Assembly: GCA_946548895.1 (NCBI GenBank)
Contig: CAMNQF010000006.1
Location: 1 to 64,000, forward strand
Length of the DNA: 64,000 bases
DNA from: an uncultured bacterium
GTDB taxonomy: Bacteria; Bacillota; Clostridia; Oscillospirales; Oscillospiraceae
Direction of reading: 5' to 3'
The translations under genes were made by a program, and so were the position numbers. The notes beneath the pieces were generated by a model. That model was not told the origin of the DNA. It ran no database searches and saw only the letters and a list, made by a program, of their open reading frames with translations. Positions 8,005 through 17,247 of the stretch are shown piece by piece (within the stretch, counting starts at the first letter, position 1; the number at the start of each line of letters is the position of its first letter).

Positions 8005-8913
8005 ATGCCTAACGCGATTGAACTGGCAAAACAATTCGTACCCATCCTGGACGAGGTGTACAAGAACGCCTCCCTCACCGGCGACCTGGACGGCGCCGCC
8101 GAGCTGGCCCGTCAGGGGGCCAACGCCAACGAGCTGATCATCCCCATGCTGTCCATGCAGGGGCTGGGGGATTACTCCCGCAACAGCGGCTATGTGGACG
8201 GCGACGTGACTCTGACCAATGAGACCGTCAAGTGTAACTTCGACCGGGGCCGGCTGTTCACTGTGGACACCATGGACAATCTGGAGACCGCCGGCATCGC
8301 CTTCGGCCGCCTGGCCGGGGAGTTCATCCGCACTCAGGTGGTGCCCGAACTTGACGCGTTCCGTTTCGCCTGCTACGCCGGCAAGACGGGGATTTCCAAG
8401 GTGAGCACCGGGGCCACCCTGTCCGACGGCTCCGCCGTCCTCAAGGCCATCCGGGCCGCCAACGACAAGATGGACGAGGACGAGGTGCCCCAGGAGGGGC
8501 GGTACCTCTACATCACCCCCACTCTGCTGGGCATGGTCCAGGACCTGGACACCACCAAGAGCCGGGAGGTGCTCCAGAACTTCGCCAAAACAGTGAAGGT
8601 GCCTCAGACCCGGTTCTACACCGCTATTCAGCAGAAGTCCGGCAAGCTCATTACCACCGGCTCTGGGGAAAATGCGGTCACCAGTGATGAGACCGCCGGC
8701 GGGTACGCCAAGGCAACCAACGCCAAAGACATCAATTTCATGATCATCCACAAGCCCGCCGTCATCCAGTTCCCCAAGCACGTGGCCCCCAAGATCATCA
8801 CCCCCGAGCAGAATCAGACCGCCGACGCCTACAAGTTCGGCTACCGCAACGTGGGCATCGCCGATATCTACGCCAACAAGCTGGCGGGAGTTTACCTGCA
8901 CCACAAGGCCTGA
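8005..8913 (+). CDS. Major capsid protein
   Basis: A 302-residue major head protein, 14 bases after the scaffold gene with AAAGGAGATC upstream. It starts MPNAIELAKQFVPILDEVYKNASLT, a form typical of non-cleaved capsid proteins in A118-like gut phages, and contains VKCNFDRGRLFTVDTMDN and a C-terminal TADAYKFGYRNVGIADIYANKLAGVY. The HK97 fold is expected from the family, not shown directly. It is presumably the most abundant virion protein. Confidence 0.92.
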   Translation: MPNAIELAKQFVPILDEVYKNASLTGDLDGAAELARQGANANELIIPMLSMQGLGDYSRNSGYVDGDVTLTNETVKCNFDRGRLFTVDTMDNLETAGIAFGRLAGEFIRTQVVPELDAFRFACYAGKTGISKVSTGATLSDGSAVLKAIRAANDKMDEDEVPQEGRYLYITPTLLGMVQDLDTTKSREVLQNFAKTVKVPQTRFYTAIQQKSGKLITTGSGENAVTSDETAGGYAKATNAKDINFMIIHKPAVIQFPKHVAPKIITPEQNQTADAYKFGYRNVGIADIYANKLAGVYLHHKA

Positions 8914-8918
8914 GCGCC

Positions 8919-9281
8919 ATGACCGGCTATGACTTCTACACCGGCGCCTACCACGGCGGCGCCATCTCCGCTGAGGAGTGGCCCGCCTATGAGGGGCGGG
9001 CGGAGGCCCATCTGGCGCGGTACCAGCGCATTTATACCGTGACCGCCCCCGGGCCGGACAGCGAGGCCATGGCCGTGTGCGCCATGGCGGAGGCCTTGTA
9101 CGGCTTCGATCTGCTGGCCAGCGGAGAGGGCGGGCCGGTGCAGTCCGCCTCCATCGGCAGCGTGTCCGCCAGCTATGGCGGCCCGGCGGCCCAATCCATG
9201 GACCTGAGCCCCGGAGGTCAGGGGCGGGAGCTGTACCGCTGCGCGTCGCTGTACCTGGACATATACAGGGGGTGCGGCTGA
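8919..9281 (+). CDS. Head-tail connector protein
   Basis: A 120-residue protein in the slot of the gp6/gp15-type adaptor that binds the portal ring. It contains an EEWPAYEGRAEAHLARYQ helix and a Ser/Gly-rich SIGSVSASYGG segment that is common in such adaptors. It overlaps the next start (TGATG, 9279-9283). Family placement rests on gene order and this pattern. Confidence 0.75.
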   Translation: MTGYDFYTGAYHGGAISAEEWPAYEGRAEAHLARYQRIYTVTAPGPDSEAMAVCAMAEALYGFDLLASGEGGPVQSASIGSVSASYGGPAAQSMDLSPGGQGRELYRCASLYLDIYRGCG

Positions 9282-9658
9282 TGGTCCGTATCAAGCGGCG
9301 GGGGAGCCCGGTAGACTACCGGCTGTGCAATCAGACCGTTACCCTCTACCACTGGGACGGCAAGGATACCGTTATCCGGCGGGTCATAGAGAAGGGCGCG
9401 TTCCTGGACTTTAAAAAGGTGCAGGATGTGTCCAAGACGGGCAGCATGGAGGTCAACAGCTTCCTGCTGGTGATCCCCTGCTCGGAGATCCCGGTGGCGG
9501 TGGGGGACAAGGTGTTCCACGGCGAGGGGCCGGAAATCGCCTCCCGGGAGGACTGGGCGGGGCTCATCCCCTCCAGGGTCCCCGGGCTTGTGGTGGTGAA
9601 GTGGGTAGACCCAAAGTATTGGAAGGACCGGCTGGTCCACGTGGAGGCGGGGGGATAG
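9281..9658 (+). CDS. Minor capsid protein, head-closure type
   Basis: A 125-residue protein beginning MVRIKRRGSPVDYRLCNQTVTLY, matching the first of three small minor capsid/connector proteins in this phage group. The end carries VVVKWVDPKYWKDRLVHVEAG, typical for these proteins. It starts within the previous stop codon and ends one base before the next gene. It probably sits at the head-tail junction as stopper. Confidence 0.8.
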   Translation: MVRIKRRGSPVDYRLCNQTVTLYHWDGKDTVIRRVIEKGAFLDFKKVQDVSKTGSMEVNSFLLVIPCSEIPVAVGDKVFHGEGPEIASREDWAGLIPSRVPGLVVVKWVDPKYWKDRLVHVEAGG

Positions 9659-9659
9659 C

Positions 9660-10124
9660 GTGAACGTCGTCGGGCACATCAAGGTGGACATGGTCCCGGT
9701 CAGCACCGTAATGAAGCGGCTGGGGGTCACGGCCCAGGGGGATGTGCAGCGGTTTCACACCGCAAACGCGCTGCGCCGCATCCAACGGTATATGCCCGAC
9801 CGCTCCGGGGCCATGATCAAGCTGATGATTGTGCAGAGCCCAACTGATGAGCCGTTTATCCACGTGGACGCACCCCAGGCCCGGATGCTGTACTATGGCA
9901 AGGTTATGGTAGACCCGGTGACCCACGCGGCGGGCTTCCTGACATCTAACGGCTGGCGGTCCCGGAAGGGAGTGCCCAAGGTGGCCAGCGGCCGGGACAT
10001 CCAGTATGACCAGACCAAGAATCCCCAAGCGGGCCCCTTCTGGGACCGCCGCCTGATGGCCGCGGAGGGGGACGCCATGCGGCAGGAGCTCCAGGACTAC
10101 GTGGACAGGAGGGCGGGAGGATGA
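9660..10124 (+). CDS. Minor capsid protein 2-type connector
   Basis: A 154-residue protein starting at GTG 9660. The segment VSTVMKRLGVTAQGDVQRFHTANALRR and the later GPFWDRRLMAAEG are features of the phage minor capsid (connector) family that also resembles HK97 gp10. It overlaps the following gene by four bases. Function in tail joining is inferred from its place in the conserved three-gene block. Confidence 0.8.
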   Translation: MNVVGHIKVDMVPVSTVMKRLGVTAQGDVQRFHTANALRRIQRYMPDRSGAMIKLMIVQSPTDEPFIHVDAPQARMLYYGKVMVDPVTHAAGFLTSNGWRSRKGVPKVASGRDIQYDQTKNPQAGPFWDRRLMAAEGDAMRQELQDYVDRRAGG

Positions 10125-10579
10125 ACGCGCTGGAAAAGATCACAGTTTTTGTGCGCAGCTACCCCGGCGCGGACATTCTCCAGACCTTCCGGGTGGACTA
10201 CACCGACCAGATCCCCGCCAACGGCGGTATTTTTCCCTCGGGCCTGGTGGAGGTCAGCCGGAAGACGGACCTGATGGGCAACATCACTGTTACCAACCAG
10301 TACAATTTCGGGCTGTACTATGTGTTTGAGAAGGCTCCCGGCGACGGAGAGGGGGCGGCGGTGAACGCCGACTGGCTCATGGATTTCCAGGAGTGGGTGC
10401 AGGAGCGCTCCGCGCTGGGGGCGGCCCCGGTGTTCGGAGACGATCTCCGGCAGGAGCGCATCAAAGCCCAAAACGGCGTGCTGTACGCCGCCGGGGACGA
10501 GGGACTGGCCACGTATATGGTTCAGCTTTCCGTCCAGTTCGTAAAGCATTTCCCAACCACGGATCCGTGGTTTATCTGA
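10121..10579 (+). CDS. Minor capsid protein / tail terminator
   Basis: A 152-residue protein, third of the connector block. It begins MNALEKITVFVRSYPGADIL and ends with FVKHFPTTDPWFI, a pattern seen in phage minor capsid proteins placed before the major tail gene, where the tail-terminator usually lies. It overlaps the upstream gene by four bases (ATGA), so translation is likely coupled. Confidence 0.78.
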   Translation: MNALEKITVFVRSYPGADILQTFRVDYTDQIPANGGIFPSGLVEVSRKTDLMGNITVTNQYNFGLYYVFEKAPGDGEGAAVNADWLMDFQEWVQERSALGAAPVFGDDLRQERIKAQNGVLYAAGDEGLATYMVQLSVQFVKHFPTTDPWFI

Positions 10580-10599
10580 CACGAAAGGGATGTAAAATC

Positions 10600-11136
10600 A
10601 TGGCTTTTAAATTCAAAACCCCGCCTGGCCAGACCATCGACCGAAAGCTGTACCTGTGCTGCGGCAACTACGGCACCGCCGCGGCTCCCCAGTGGGGCAA
10701 GCTGGGCAAGCGGGTGGAGGACAGCTCCGCCGAGATGGACTGGAGCGAGGAGACCAAGCAGGACATTTTGGGCGACACCCACAGCACCATGAAAAAGCCG
10801 GTGATCTCCCAGACCTTCGACCCCTGCGAGCTGGACGCCGGGGACCAGTACCAGCAGAAGGTGTGGGAGCTGGCGGTGGTGGACCAGGACGCCCCCGCGC
10901 TGTGCAACCAGGATCTGCTGCGCATCCACCTGTATGCCGTGGATGAGGATGGCAGCGCCTTCGCGGAGCGCTATCCCAGCTCCATGGTGAAGCCCTCCGG
11001 CCTGGGCGGCGCGGGGGGCGGCTCCCTGACCATGCCCATCGACATCACCTTCGGCGGCACCCGGGAGATTGGCACCGCCTCCGTGGCGGCGGACGGCACA
11101 ATCACCTTTACCCCGAAAGGAGCGGCCGGCGCCTGA
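10600..11136 (+). CDS. Major tail tube protein
   Basis: A 178-residue protein starting at ATG 10600, with CGAAAGGGATG upstream. It starts MAFKFKTPPGQTIDRKLYLCC, has the DWSEETKQDILGDTHSTMKKP segment typical of tail tube proteins of this phage group, and a Gly-rich turn before the last beta strands (FGGTREIGTASVAADGTITF). Longer upstream starts in the same frame run through the previous gene and are not credible. Confidence 0.85.
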   Translation: MAFKFKTPPGQTIDRKLYLCCGNYGTAAAPQWGKLGKRVEDSSAEMDWSEETKQDILGDTHSTMKKPVISQTFDPCELDAGDQYQQKVWELAVVDQDAPALCNQDLLRIHLYAVDEDGSAFAERYPSSMVKPSGLGGAGGGSLTMPIDITFGGTREIGTASVAADGTITFTPKGAAGA

Positions 11137-11579
11137 TGAAGGAACTGAACTTTGAAACGGGCCTGGTGGAGATGGCGGTCAACGGCGGGCGCGTCATCCG
11201 CTTCAACCCCGCGGACGTGGGCTTCATGGACACTCTGTACAGCCTGCTTGCCAAGATCGAGGCCATCGAGGCGGAGACCAGGAAGAAGCAGGACAAGGGG
11301 GACGATCTGGCCAAGCTGTTCGACCGCTCCCGGGCCAGCGACAAGCGGATGAGGGACGCGGTGGACTTTGTCTTTGGCGAGGGGTTCTGCGCCGATGTGT
11401 TCCCGGGCATCCGGCTGACGGCCCTGGCGGACGGCCTGTCCGTGCTGGAGAATTTTGTCTTTGCCGTTGTGGACGAGATGGATGAGAGCGTCCGGGACAA
11501 CCTGGCCAAGCGGGAGGGCCGCATCGCCAAATACACGGCCAAGTATCAGGCCCGAAAGAATGCCGTCCCCCTGGCGTGA
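11136..11579 (+). CDS. Tail assembly chaperone, first protein
   Basis: A 147-residue acidic protein beginning MKELNFETGLVEMAVNGGRVIRFNPAD, in the position of the gpG-like tail chaperone before the Gp15-family protein. It starts inside the tail-tube stop codon (TGATG). In many siphophages a frameshift fuses this protein to the next; here the two frames overlap by 20 bases (11560-11579), and the run of five C (11567-11571) could allow slippage, but the second gene also has its own ATG. Confidence 0.78.
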   Translation: MKELNFETGLVEMAVNGGRVIRFNPADVGFMDTLYSLLAKIEAIEAETRKKQDKGDDLAKLFDRSRASDKRMRDAVDFVFGEGFCADVFPGIRLTALADGLSVLENFVFAVVDEMDESVRDNLAKREGRIAKYTAKYQARKNAVPLA

Positions 11580-12126
11580 GCTGCTGCCCACCAGCGTGGA
11601 GGTAGGCGGCGCGGAGTACGCGATCCGCTCGGACTACCGGGCGGCGCTGGACATCTGCGCCGCCCTCTCCGACCCGGAGCTGGAGCTGGATGGCCAGGAG
11701 CGGGCTGTCGCAGCCCTGACCATCTTTTACCCGGATCTCTCCGCCATGCCGCCGGAGCACTATCAGGAGGCCATAGACCAGTGCCTGCGCTTCATCAATG
11801 GCGGCGGGGAGGACGCGCCCCGCAAAGTCCCCAAGCTGGTGGACTGGGAGCAGGATTTCCAGCACATCATAGCTCCCATCAACCGGGTGCTGGGGCAGGA
11901 GGTCCGGGCGGTGGAGTATATGCACTGGTGGACCTTCCTGGCGGCGTTTTACGAGATCGGGGACTGTACCTTCGCCCAGATCGTCCGCGTTCGGGACCGG
12001 CTGGCCCGGGGGAAGCCATTGGATAAGCAGGACCGGGAGTGGTACCAGAATAACCGGCATTTGGTGGATTTCAAACGGAAATACACCAGCGCGGAGGATG
12101 AGATGGCGAAGTCATGGGGGTTCTGA
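11560..12126 (+). CDS. Phage Gp15-family tail chaperone
   Basis: A 188-residue protein of the bacteriophage Gp15 family: ELLPTSVEVGGAEYAIRSDYRAALD near the start, MHWWTFLAAFYEIGD and the conserved DREWYQNNRHLVDFK at the end. The ATG at 11560 begins exactly where family members usually start, although the ribosome site is poor; translation may depend on coupling or frameshifting from the upstream gene. It lies just before the tape measure, as expected for the second tail chaperone. Confidence 0.85.
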   Translation: MPSPWRELLPTSVEVGGAEYAIRSDYRAALDICAALSDPELELDGQERAVAALTIFYPDLSAMPPEHYQEAIDQCLRFINGGGEDAPRKVPKLVDWEQDFQHIIAPINRVLGQEVRAVEYMHWWTFLAAFYEIGDCTFAQIVRVRDRLARGKPLDKQDREWYQNNRHLVDFKRKYTSAEDEMAKSWGF

Positions 12127-12159
12127 CGGGTGAACTCCGCGCGAAGGGAGGCGAACGGT

Positions 12160-14508
12160 GTGCATGACGGTTCCATTACCTTCTCCACGGCGTTGGACAA
12201 CGCGCAGCTGGAGAAGGATCTGGCTGGCCTGACCAAGAAAATTGAGAAGCAGGAGCGGAAAATCGCCGACCTCAGCGCCAAGCGGGACAAGGCGAAGGAG
12301 AAGGGCCTCTTCGACATGGGCGTACTGGACGCCGAAAAGGCCAAGCTCCAGGAGATCAAGGACCGGCTGGCGGAAATCCGCGTCCTGGCAAAAGACAAGG
12401 GTTACAGCGTGGAGCAGCGGGAGAGCTATGCCGCACAGATCCCCGTGGTCCGGCAGGAGCTCAAAGACCAGCAGACACGGGTCAACGCCCTCCAGGCGGA
12501 GTGGAATAAGACGGAGAACGCCGTTGAACGTTATTCCACCCAGCTGAGTGATGCGGAAAGCACATTAGACCGCCAAAAGGCAGAGGCGGGTGAGCTGGTC
12601 CAAAGGATTGAGACGGCCAATGGCGCCGCGGCCCAGATGGCGGGGGCTGTGGATCAAGCGGGGACCTATATGGCCCGGTTTACGGCAAGGGTGAAAAAGC
12701 TGGCTTCCCGGGTATTTGTGTTCACTCTCATTACCACGGCCCTGCGCGGGATGCGCACATGGATGGAGAAAGTCATCAAGACCAACAGCGAGGCCCGCCA
12801 GTCCATCGCCATGCTGAAGGGCGCGCTGCTCACCCTGGCCCAGCCCCTGGTGGAGGTCATCATCCCGGCCTTCACGATACTGGTTAACGTGCTGGCGCGG
12901 GTGGTGACTGCGGTGGCGCAGTTGGTCTCCGCCCTGTTCGGGAAAACGCTGAAACAGTCCAAGGACAGCGCAAAAGCGCTGTACAAGGAGGCCGGCGGAA
13001 TCCAGGCCGTGGGCGACGCGGCGAAGGACGCCATGGGCTCCCTGGCGGGCTTTGATGAGATCAACACCATCAGCACGGAAAACGCAGGGGCCGCCGGTGG
13101 CGGAGCCGCGGGGGAGGCCGTCGCGCCGGACTTCTCCTGGGCGGACGATATGGACGGCATGATGGACCGGCTCAAGGAGATCGCGGACCTGGTGGGGCTT
13201 ATCGCGGCGGGGCTTGCCCTGTGGAAACTCAGTGATCTGCTCCCTGGGGCGCTGGGGACCATCGCGGAGAAGCTGGCGGGGATTCTGCTGACGGCCGGTG
13301 GTCTGCTCCTCTATTGGACGGGCCTCACCGACGCCTGGGAGAACGGCGTGGACTGGCTGAACCTGATTGAGATGATCGGCGGACTGGCCGCGGCCGCTCT
13401 GGGGCTGTATCTGCTGTTCGGCCCCATCGCCGCGGGCATCGCCCTGGTTGTGGGCGGGCTGGGAATGCTGGTCACAGGGTTCCGCGACGCCATGAAGAAC
13501 GGCTGGAACCTGCAAAATGTGCTGTTATCCATCGCGGGGCTCCTGGCGGCAGGGCTGGGTATTTCCCTCATCACCGGGTCCTGGATTCCTCTGCTAATCG
13601 CGGGAATCGCCTCCGTCCTGCTGGCCCTGACCGTAGCCACAGGACACGGCGAGGAGCTGATTAATGGTGTCCGCACTGTCTTTAAGGGTTTTTCCGAATT
13701 TTTTAGTGGGGTTTTTTCCGGCGACATTGAAAAGACCGTTGATGGTATCGCAAAAATCTTTGATGGACTGAAAACCTCTATTTTTGCGGTTCTCGACGGG
13801 GTGAAGGACAGCTTGCTCAGTTTCTTGGGCTGGCTGGACGAAAAAACGGGCGGTCGATTCCACGGAATTATCGAGACGGCAAAGGGGTTTGTCACTGGGT
13901 TCTTCGACAGTGTAAAAACCACTTTGGGCGAAACATTGGACGCGGTCAAGCAGATCTTTACAGGGATCGCGCAGTTCATTGGCGGCGTTTTCATGAACGA
14001 TTGGGACCTGGCCTGGGAGGGGATCAAAAATATCTTTAAGGGCGCTTGGAACGGAATCGTTTCCCTCCTGGAGGGCGCGGTCAACTTGATTATCAAGGGC
14101 CTAAACTGGCTGATCTCTCAGATGAACAAGATCAGCTTTACAGTGCCCAGCTGGGTGCCGGGAGTTGGCGGAAAGAGCCTGGGGATCAGCATCCCGTCCA
14201 TCCCGGAGGCTAAAATCCCCCGCCTTGCTCGGGGCGCGGTGATCCCGCCCAACCGGGAGTTTATGGCGGTGCTGGGCGACCAGCGCAGCGGCAACAACCT
14301 GGAGGCCCCGGAGGATTTGATCCGCCAGATCGTCCGGGAGGAATCAGGCGGAGGGAGCGCGGAGCTGGTCCAGCTGCTCCAATCCATCCTGAAAGCAATC
14401 AAGGACGGACACAGCATCATGGTGGATGGCACTGTGTTCGGCAGGACTGCCATCAAAACAATCAACGGCGTGACCACCGCCGCCGGGAAACAGCTTCTGC
14501 TCTTGTGA
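12160..14508 (+). CDS. Tape measure protein
   Basis: A protein of about 782 residues that sets tail length and later helps DNA entry. GTG 12160 with AGGGAGG upstream is preferred to GTG 12130. The first 170 residues are a charged coiled coil (LAGLTKKIEKQERKIADLSAKRDKAK), followed by a RVFVFTLITTALRG helix, then several hydrophobic segments around residues 340-490 (LVGLIAAGLALWKLS, GLLLYWTGL, GIALVVGGLGMLVTG) that may insert into the host membrane. The end carries a WVPGVGGKSLGISIPSIP segment usual for these proteins. The size predicts a short tail of about 110-120 nm by the usual 1.5 angstrom per residue rule. Confidence 0.88.
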   Translation: MHDGSITFSTALDNAQLEKDLAGLTKKIEKQERKIADLSAKRDKAKEKGLFDMGVLDAEKAKLQEIKDRLAEIRVLAKDKGYSVEQRESYAAQIPVVRQELKDQQTRVNALQAEWNKTENAVERYSTQLSDAESTLDRQKAEAGELVQRIETANGAAAQMAGAVDQAGTYMARFTARVKKLASRVFVFTLITTALRGMRTWMEKVIKTNSEARQSIAMLKGALLTLAQPLVEVIIPAFTILVNVLARVVTAVAQLVSALFGKTLKQSKDSAKALYKEAGGIQAVGDAAKDAMGSLAGFDEINTISTENAGAAGGGAAGEAVAPDFSWADDMDGMMDRLKEIADLVGLIAAGLALWKLSDLLPGALGTIAEKLAGILLTAGGLLLYWTGLTDAWENGVDWLNLIEMIGGLAAAALGLYLLFGPIAAGIALVVGGLGMLVTGFRDAMKNGWNLQNVLLSIAGLLAAGLGISLITGSWIPLLIAGIASVLLALTVATGHGEELINGVRTVFKGFSEFFSGVFSGDIEKTVDGIAKIFDGLKTSIFAVLDGVKDSLLSFLGWLDEKTGGRFHGIIETAKGFVTGFFDSVKTTLGETLDAVKQIFTGIAQFIGGVFMNDWDLAWEGIKNIFKGAWNGIVSLLEGAVNLIIKGLNWLISQMNKISFTVPSWVPGVGGKSLGISIPSIPEAKIPRLARGAVIPPNREFMAVLGDQRSGNNLEAPEDLIRQIVREESGGGSAELVQLLQSILKAIKDGHSIMVDGTVFGRTAIKTINGVTTAAGKQLLLL

Positions 14509-14515
14509 GGTGCCT

Positions 14516-14878
14516 ATGAACATCTTGATCATTGATGGACACGATTATACCCGCTGGATCGAGGACGGCGGCTATGACTGGAGCCGGGATGATCTGGACA
14601 GCGAGAAGACCGTCCGGGTCAAAACCGGGCATATGCGCCGGGATAAAATCACGGAAAAGCGGAACTTGTCCTTCAAAATGCTGCCCATGCCGGAGGATCT
14701 GGCCGCCCAGCTGGACACGGACCTGCACGCTGAACAGTTCAGTGTGCGTTACCACGATCTCCACGGGGACCAGACCAGAAAATTTTACTGCTCCAAGCTG
14801 CCCGCGAAGCTCCAGCAGGTAACCAGAGATGGGGTGCTGATGTGGGCGGGCATCTCCTTCAATCTGCATGAAATCTGA
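14516..14878 (+). CDS. Phage tail protein, distal-tail position
   Basis: A 120-residue protein starting at ATG 14516 (TGTGAGG upstream). It begins MNILIIDGHDYTRWIEDGGYDWSR and includes the segment RNLSFKMLPMPEDLAAQLDTDL. This follows the tape measure directly, where the distal tail component sits, but the protein is smaller than a usual Dit. I do not recognise the family with certainty. Confidence 0.65.
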   Translation: MNILIIDGHDYTRWIEDGGYDWSRDDLDSEKTVRVKTGHMRRDKITEKRNLSFKMLPMPEDLAAQLDTDLHAEQFSVRYHDLHGDQTRKFYCSKLPAKLQQVTRDGVLMWAGISFNLHEI

Positions 14879-14886
14879 GGTGTGAC

Positions 14887-15588
14887 ATGGCCCAGATAAC
14901 CAGCGCCCTGTGGAAAACCCTCTGGCGTACGCCGGGGACCACCAGGGAATATCAATTCGACATTGCCGGGACGGTGTACGGCCCTGATGTGGAGGTATCC
15001 CACCACGTGGACAGCGGCCTGTATGAAAAGTTCGGCATCGGTGGCGCCGCCGCGGCGAAGCTGACCCTCTCCCTGTTCGCGGACGGCATCCCCAGGGCGG
15101 CGGAGATCAAGCGTTACATACGCCTGCGCAACGGCGGGCGGGTGTCGGAGTGGCTGCCCAAAGGCGTGTTCTTCACCAGCAACCGAAGCGAGGAGGACGG
15201 GTACTGGACCATTGAGGCCTTTGACGCCATGCGCAAGGCGGAACAGCCGTGGGAGCCGGACCAAAGCCTCAACTTCCCGCTGCCTATGCCGGCAGCCGTG
15301 GAGGAGTTCGCCCGGATCATGGGGGTGGAGATCGACCCCAGGACCCGGCTCAACCCGGATTACACCATCGACTACCCGGCCAGCGACCCCGCCAGCGAGA
15401 CGGGGGATTACTACAGCATCCGGCAAGAGCTTCAGTGGATCGCCGCCGCCCACGCGGGCAACTGGATCATCACCGGGGAGGGCAGGCTGCTGCTGGTGCC
15501 CCTGCTGTCCATCCCGGCTGAGACAAATTACCTTGTGACGGAGTACGGCGACGCCATCACGCTGGGAGGGGTGAGGCTCCTTGTCTGA
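14887..15588 (+). CDS. Tail hub-like protein, N-terminal part
   Basis: A 233-residue protein resembling the first part of the baseplate hub of gut siphophages: EYQFDIAGTVYGPDVEVSHHV, FFTSNRSEEDGYWTIEAFDAM, and a QELQWIAAAHAGNWIITGEGRL segment. It ends GDAITLGGVRLLV and its stop overlaps the next start by eight bases. The next protein could be its continuation: removing one T at the junction (15585-15586) would fuse LLV to DKFFVGLDL. As read, they are two genes with a start (TTG 15581) placed after GTGAGG. Confidence 0.65.
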   Translation: MAQITSALWKTLWRTPGTTREYQFDIAGTVYGPDVEVSHHVDSGLYEKFGIGGAAAAKLTLSLFADGIPRAAEIKRYIRLRNGGRVSEWLPKGVFFTSNRSEEDGYWTIEAFDAMRKAEQPWEPDQSLNFPLPMPAAVEEFARIMGVEIDPRTRLNPDYTIDYPASDPASETGDYYSIRQELQWIAAAHAGNWIITGEGRLLLVPLLSIPAETNYLVTEYGDAITLGGVRLLV

Positions 15589-17095
15589 CAAGTTTTTTGT
15601 GGGCCTTGACCTCACCCGCGTGGAGGACAACGGCATACAGAGGCCCATATCCCGGGTGACACTGCTGCTGGATGACGAAAATTCTATCACTGCCGGGGAC
15701 GACACAGGCGCGGAGCTGCTGGCGGACTGCCCCCATGCCACCCAGGCCATGGCGGACGCCATATTGGCCCAGGTGAAGGGCTGTCAATACCAGATGTTTG
15801 AGGCGGATGACGCGGCTCTGGACCCGTCCGCGGAACTGGGAGACGGCATTACGGCTGGAGGGATGTACTCCGTCATCTCCCGGCTGGACGACGATGGCAG
15901 CGGTTACTCCGGCATTTCCGCCCCCGGCAAATCGGAATTGGAGGACGAATACCCCGCGGCAGGCCCCATGACGCGGGCGTTTAACCGAACAATCGCCCAG
16001 ACCAACTCCCGGATTACCAAAACGGCGGAGCAAATCCGCCTTGAGGTGACAAGCGCGCTCAACGGCCTGTCCAGCTCAATTGCAATTGAGCTAGATAGGA
16101 TCACACAGCGGGTGGATGACAATGAGCAGGGATTGTCCCAAACCCTGCGGATCGCCGCCGACGGTGTGACCATCACCAACGCCCAGGGGAGCACCCTGAC
16201 CATTGACGGCGGGCAGATCAACGCCAGCAAAATCAAGGCGGAAGATCTGGACGCCAGCAAGATCAATGTGAACGACCTTCGGCTGACCGGGGCCATCACT
16301 TGGGGAGACCTGGCAAGCGATGCGAAAAGCCAGGTTACAAGCGCACAAAACACGGCGGCATCCGCTTTGTCCAGCGCCAGCGCCGCCCAGAGCACGGTGA
16401 GCGGGTGGGTATATCCAGGGTCTACCTACATGAATGGAGCCATGCTTATGACCGGGACGGTTAAGGCGTCCACACTGCAAGGCGGATCGATCCAGCTCAT
16501 TGATTTTGGCGGCGGGCTCGCCGGGGCAATGGCTCTCTCCGGGGCGTCGTCCGCGGGGTACGCCGTCGATATCACGAGCTATGGCGCAATGAGGCTTACC
16601 GCACAATCCGGCGACGTCTACATACAGTCCAGCCAATACGGCCATTACCTGTGGGTAAGTGACAATGCGTATGTAAACTGCCCGTTTGTGTCCCGAAATG
16701 TGTCGTCTCTCGGGACAAGCTATTACAAATGGAGCGATGTATATGCCAACAACGCTACCATTCAGACTTCGGACCTCTCCCTGAAAAAAGACGTTCAGTA
16801 CGGCCTGAGCGGCTATGACGCATTGTTCGACGCGCTCAGGCCGATGAGCTTTATCTTTGTCGATGGGGAGAGCGGCAGAAGGCACTTAGGCATGGGCGCC
16901 CAAGACGTTGAAACAGCCATGAAGCAAGCGGGGATATCGAGCATGGATTTCGCCGGATTCATCAAGTCTGAGCGCCCGGAAGGGGGCGGTTACAATTACG
17001 CCCTGCGCTATGGAGAGTTCATCCCGCTGTGCATCGACCAGATCCAGCGGCTGAAGGCCCGCGTGGATGAATTGGAGAGGAGGGATTCCCGGTGA
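15581..17095 (+). CDS. Tail tip/fibre protein with C-terminal S74 chaperone domain
   Basis: A 504-residue protein. Residues 1-125 look like the end of a hub domain; residues 125-175 form a helical linker (QTNSRITKTAEQIRLEVTSALNG); then beta-rich repeats (ADGVTITNAQGSTLTIDGGQINASKI). The final ~110 residues match the peptidase S74 intramolecular chaperone of endosialidase: TSDLSLKKDVQYGL, then FDALRPMSFIFVDGESGRRH and LGMGAQDVETAM. This domain trimerises the fibre and usually cleaves itself off at the Ser just before the conserved LKKD. TTG 15581 is the start. Confidence 0.85.
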   Translation: MSDKFFVGLDLTRVEDNGIQRPISRVTLLLDDENSITAGDDTGAELLADCPHATQAMADAILAQVKGCQYQMFEADDAALDPSAELGDGITAGGMYSVISRLDDDGSGYSGISAPGKSELEDEYPAAGPMTRAFNRTIAQTNSRITKTAEQIRLEVTSALNGLSSSIAIELDRITQRVDDNEQGLSQTLRIAADGVTITNAQGSTLTIDGGQINASKIKAEDLDASKINVNDLRLTGAITWGDLASDAKSQVTSAQNTAASALSSASAAQSTVSGWVYPGSTYMNGAMLMTGTVKASTLQGGSIQLIDFGGGLAGAMALSGASSAGYAVDITSYGAMRLTAQSGDVYIQSSQYGHYLWVSDNAYVNCPFVSRNVSSLGTSYYKWSDVYANNATIQTSDLSLKKDVQYGLSGYDALFDALRPMSFIFVDGESGRRHLGMGAQDVETAMKQAGISSMDFAGFIKSERPEGGGYNYALRYGEFIPLCIDQIQRLKARVDELERRDSR

Positions 17096-17247
17096 ATGAT
17101 CTGCAGAAGGCGCTGGACCAGGCGTTCCGGGTGCTGTCCGCCATCCCTGTGAGCGGCGACAATGTGGAGCTGATGGCCATGGCACGGGAGAGCCTGCGCA
17201 CGGCCTACCACCTGGCAGGCGGAGAGGAGGAGTGCCCCGATGGCTGA
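17092..17247 (+). CDS. Small phage tail-region protein
   Basis: A 51-residue frame from GTG 17092 to TGA 17247. It overlaps the fibre gene stop by four bases and the next start by eight, so it is part of the translational chain. The sequence is helical (NDLQKALDQAFRVLSAIPVSG, then VELMAMARESLRTAYHLAGG). AGAGGAGGG lies upstream. The family is not known to me; it may be a small assembly factor for the fibres. Confidence 0.65.
   Translation: MNDLQKALDQAFRVLSAIPVSGDNVELMAMARESLRTAYHLAGGEEECPDG

Noticed and set aside
11560-11579. Certain programmed frameshift between tail chaperones
   Set aside because: The overlap and a C run allow it, but the second gene has its own ATG at the usual family start, so a frameshift product cannot be claimed from sequence alone.
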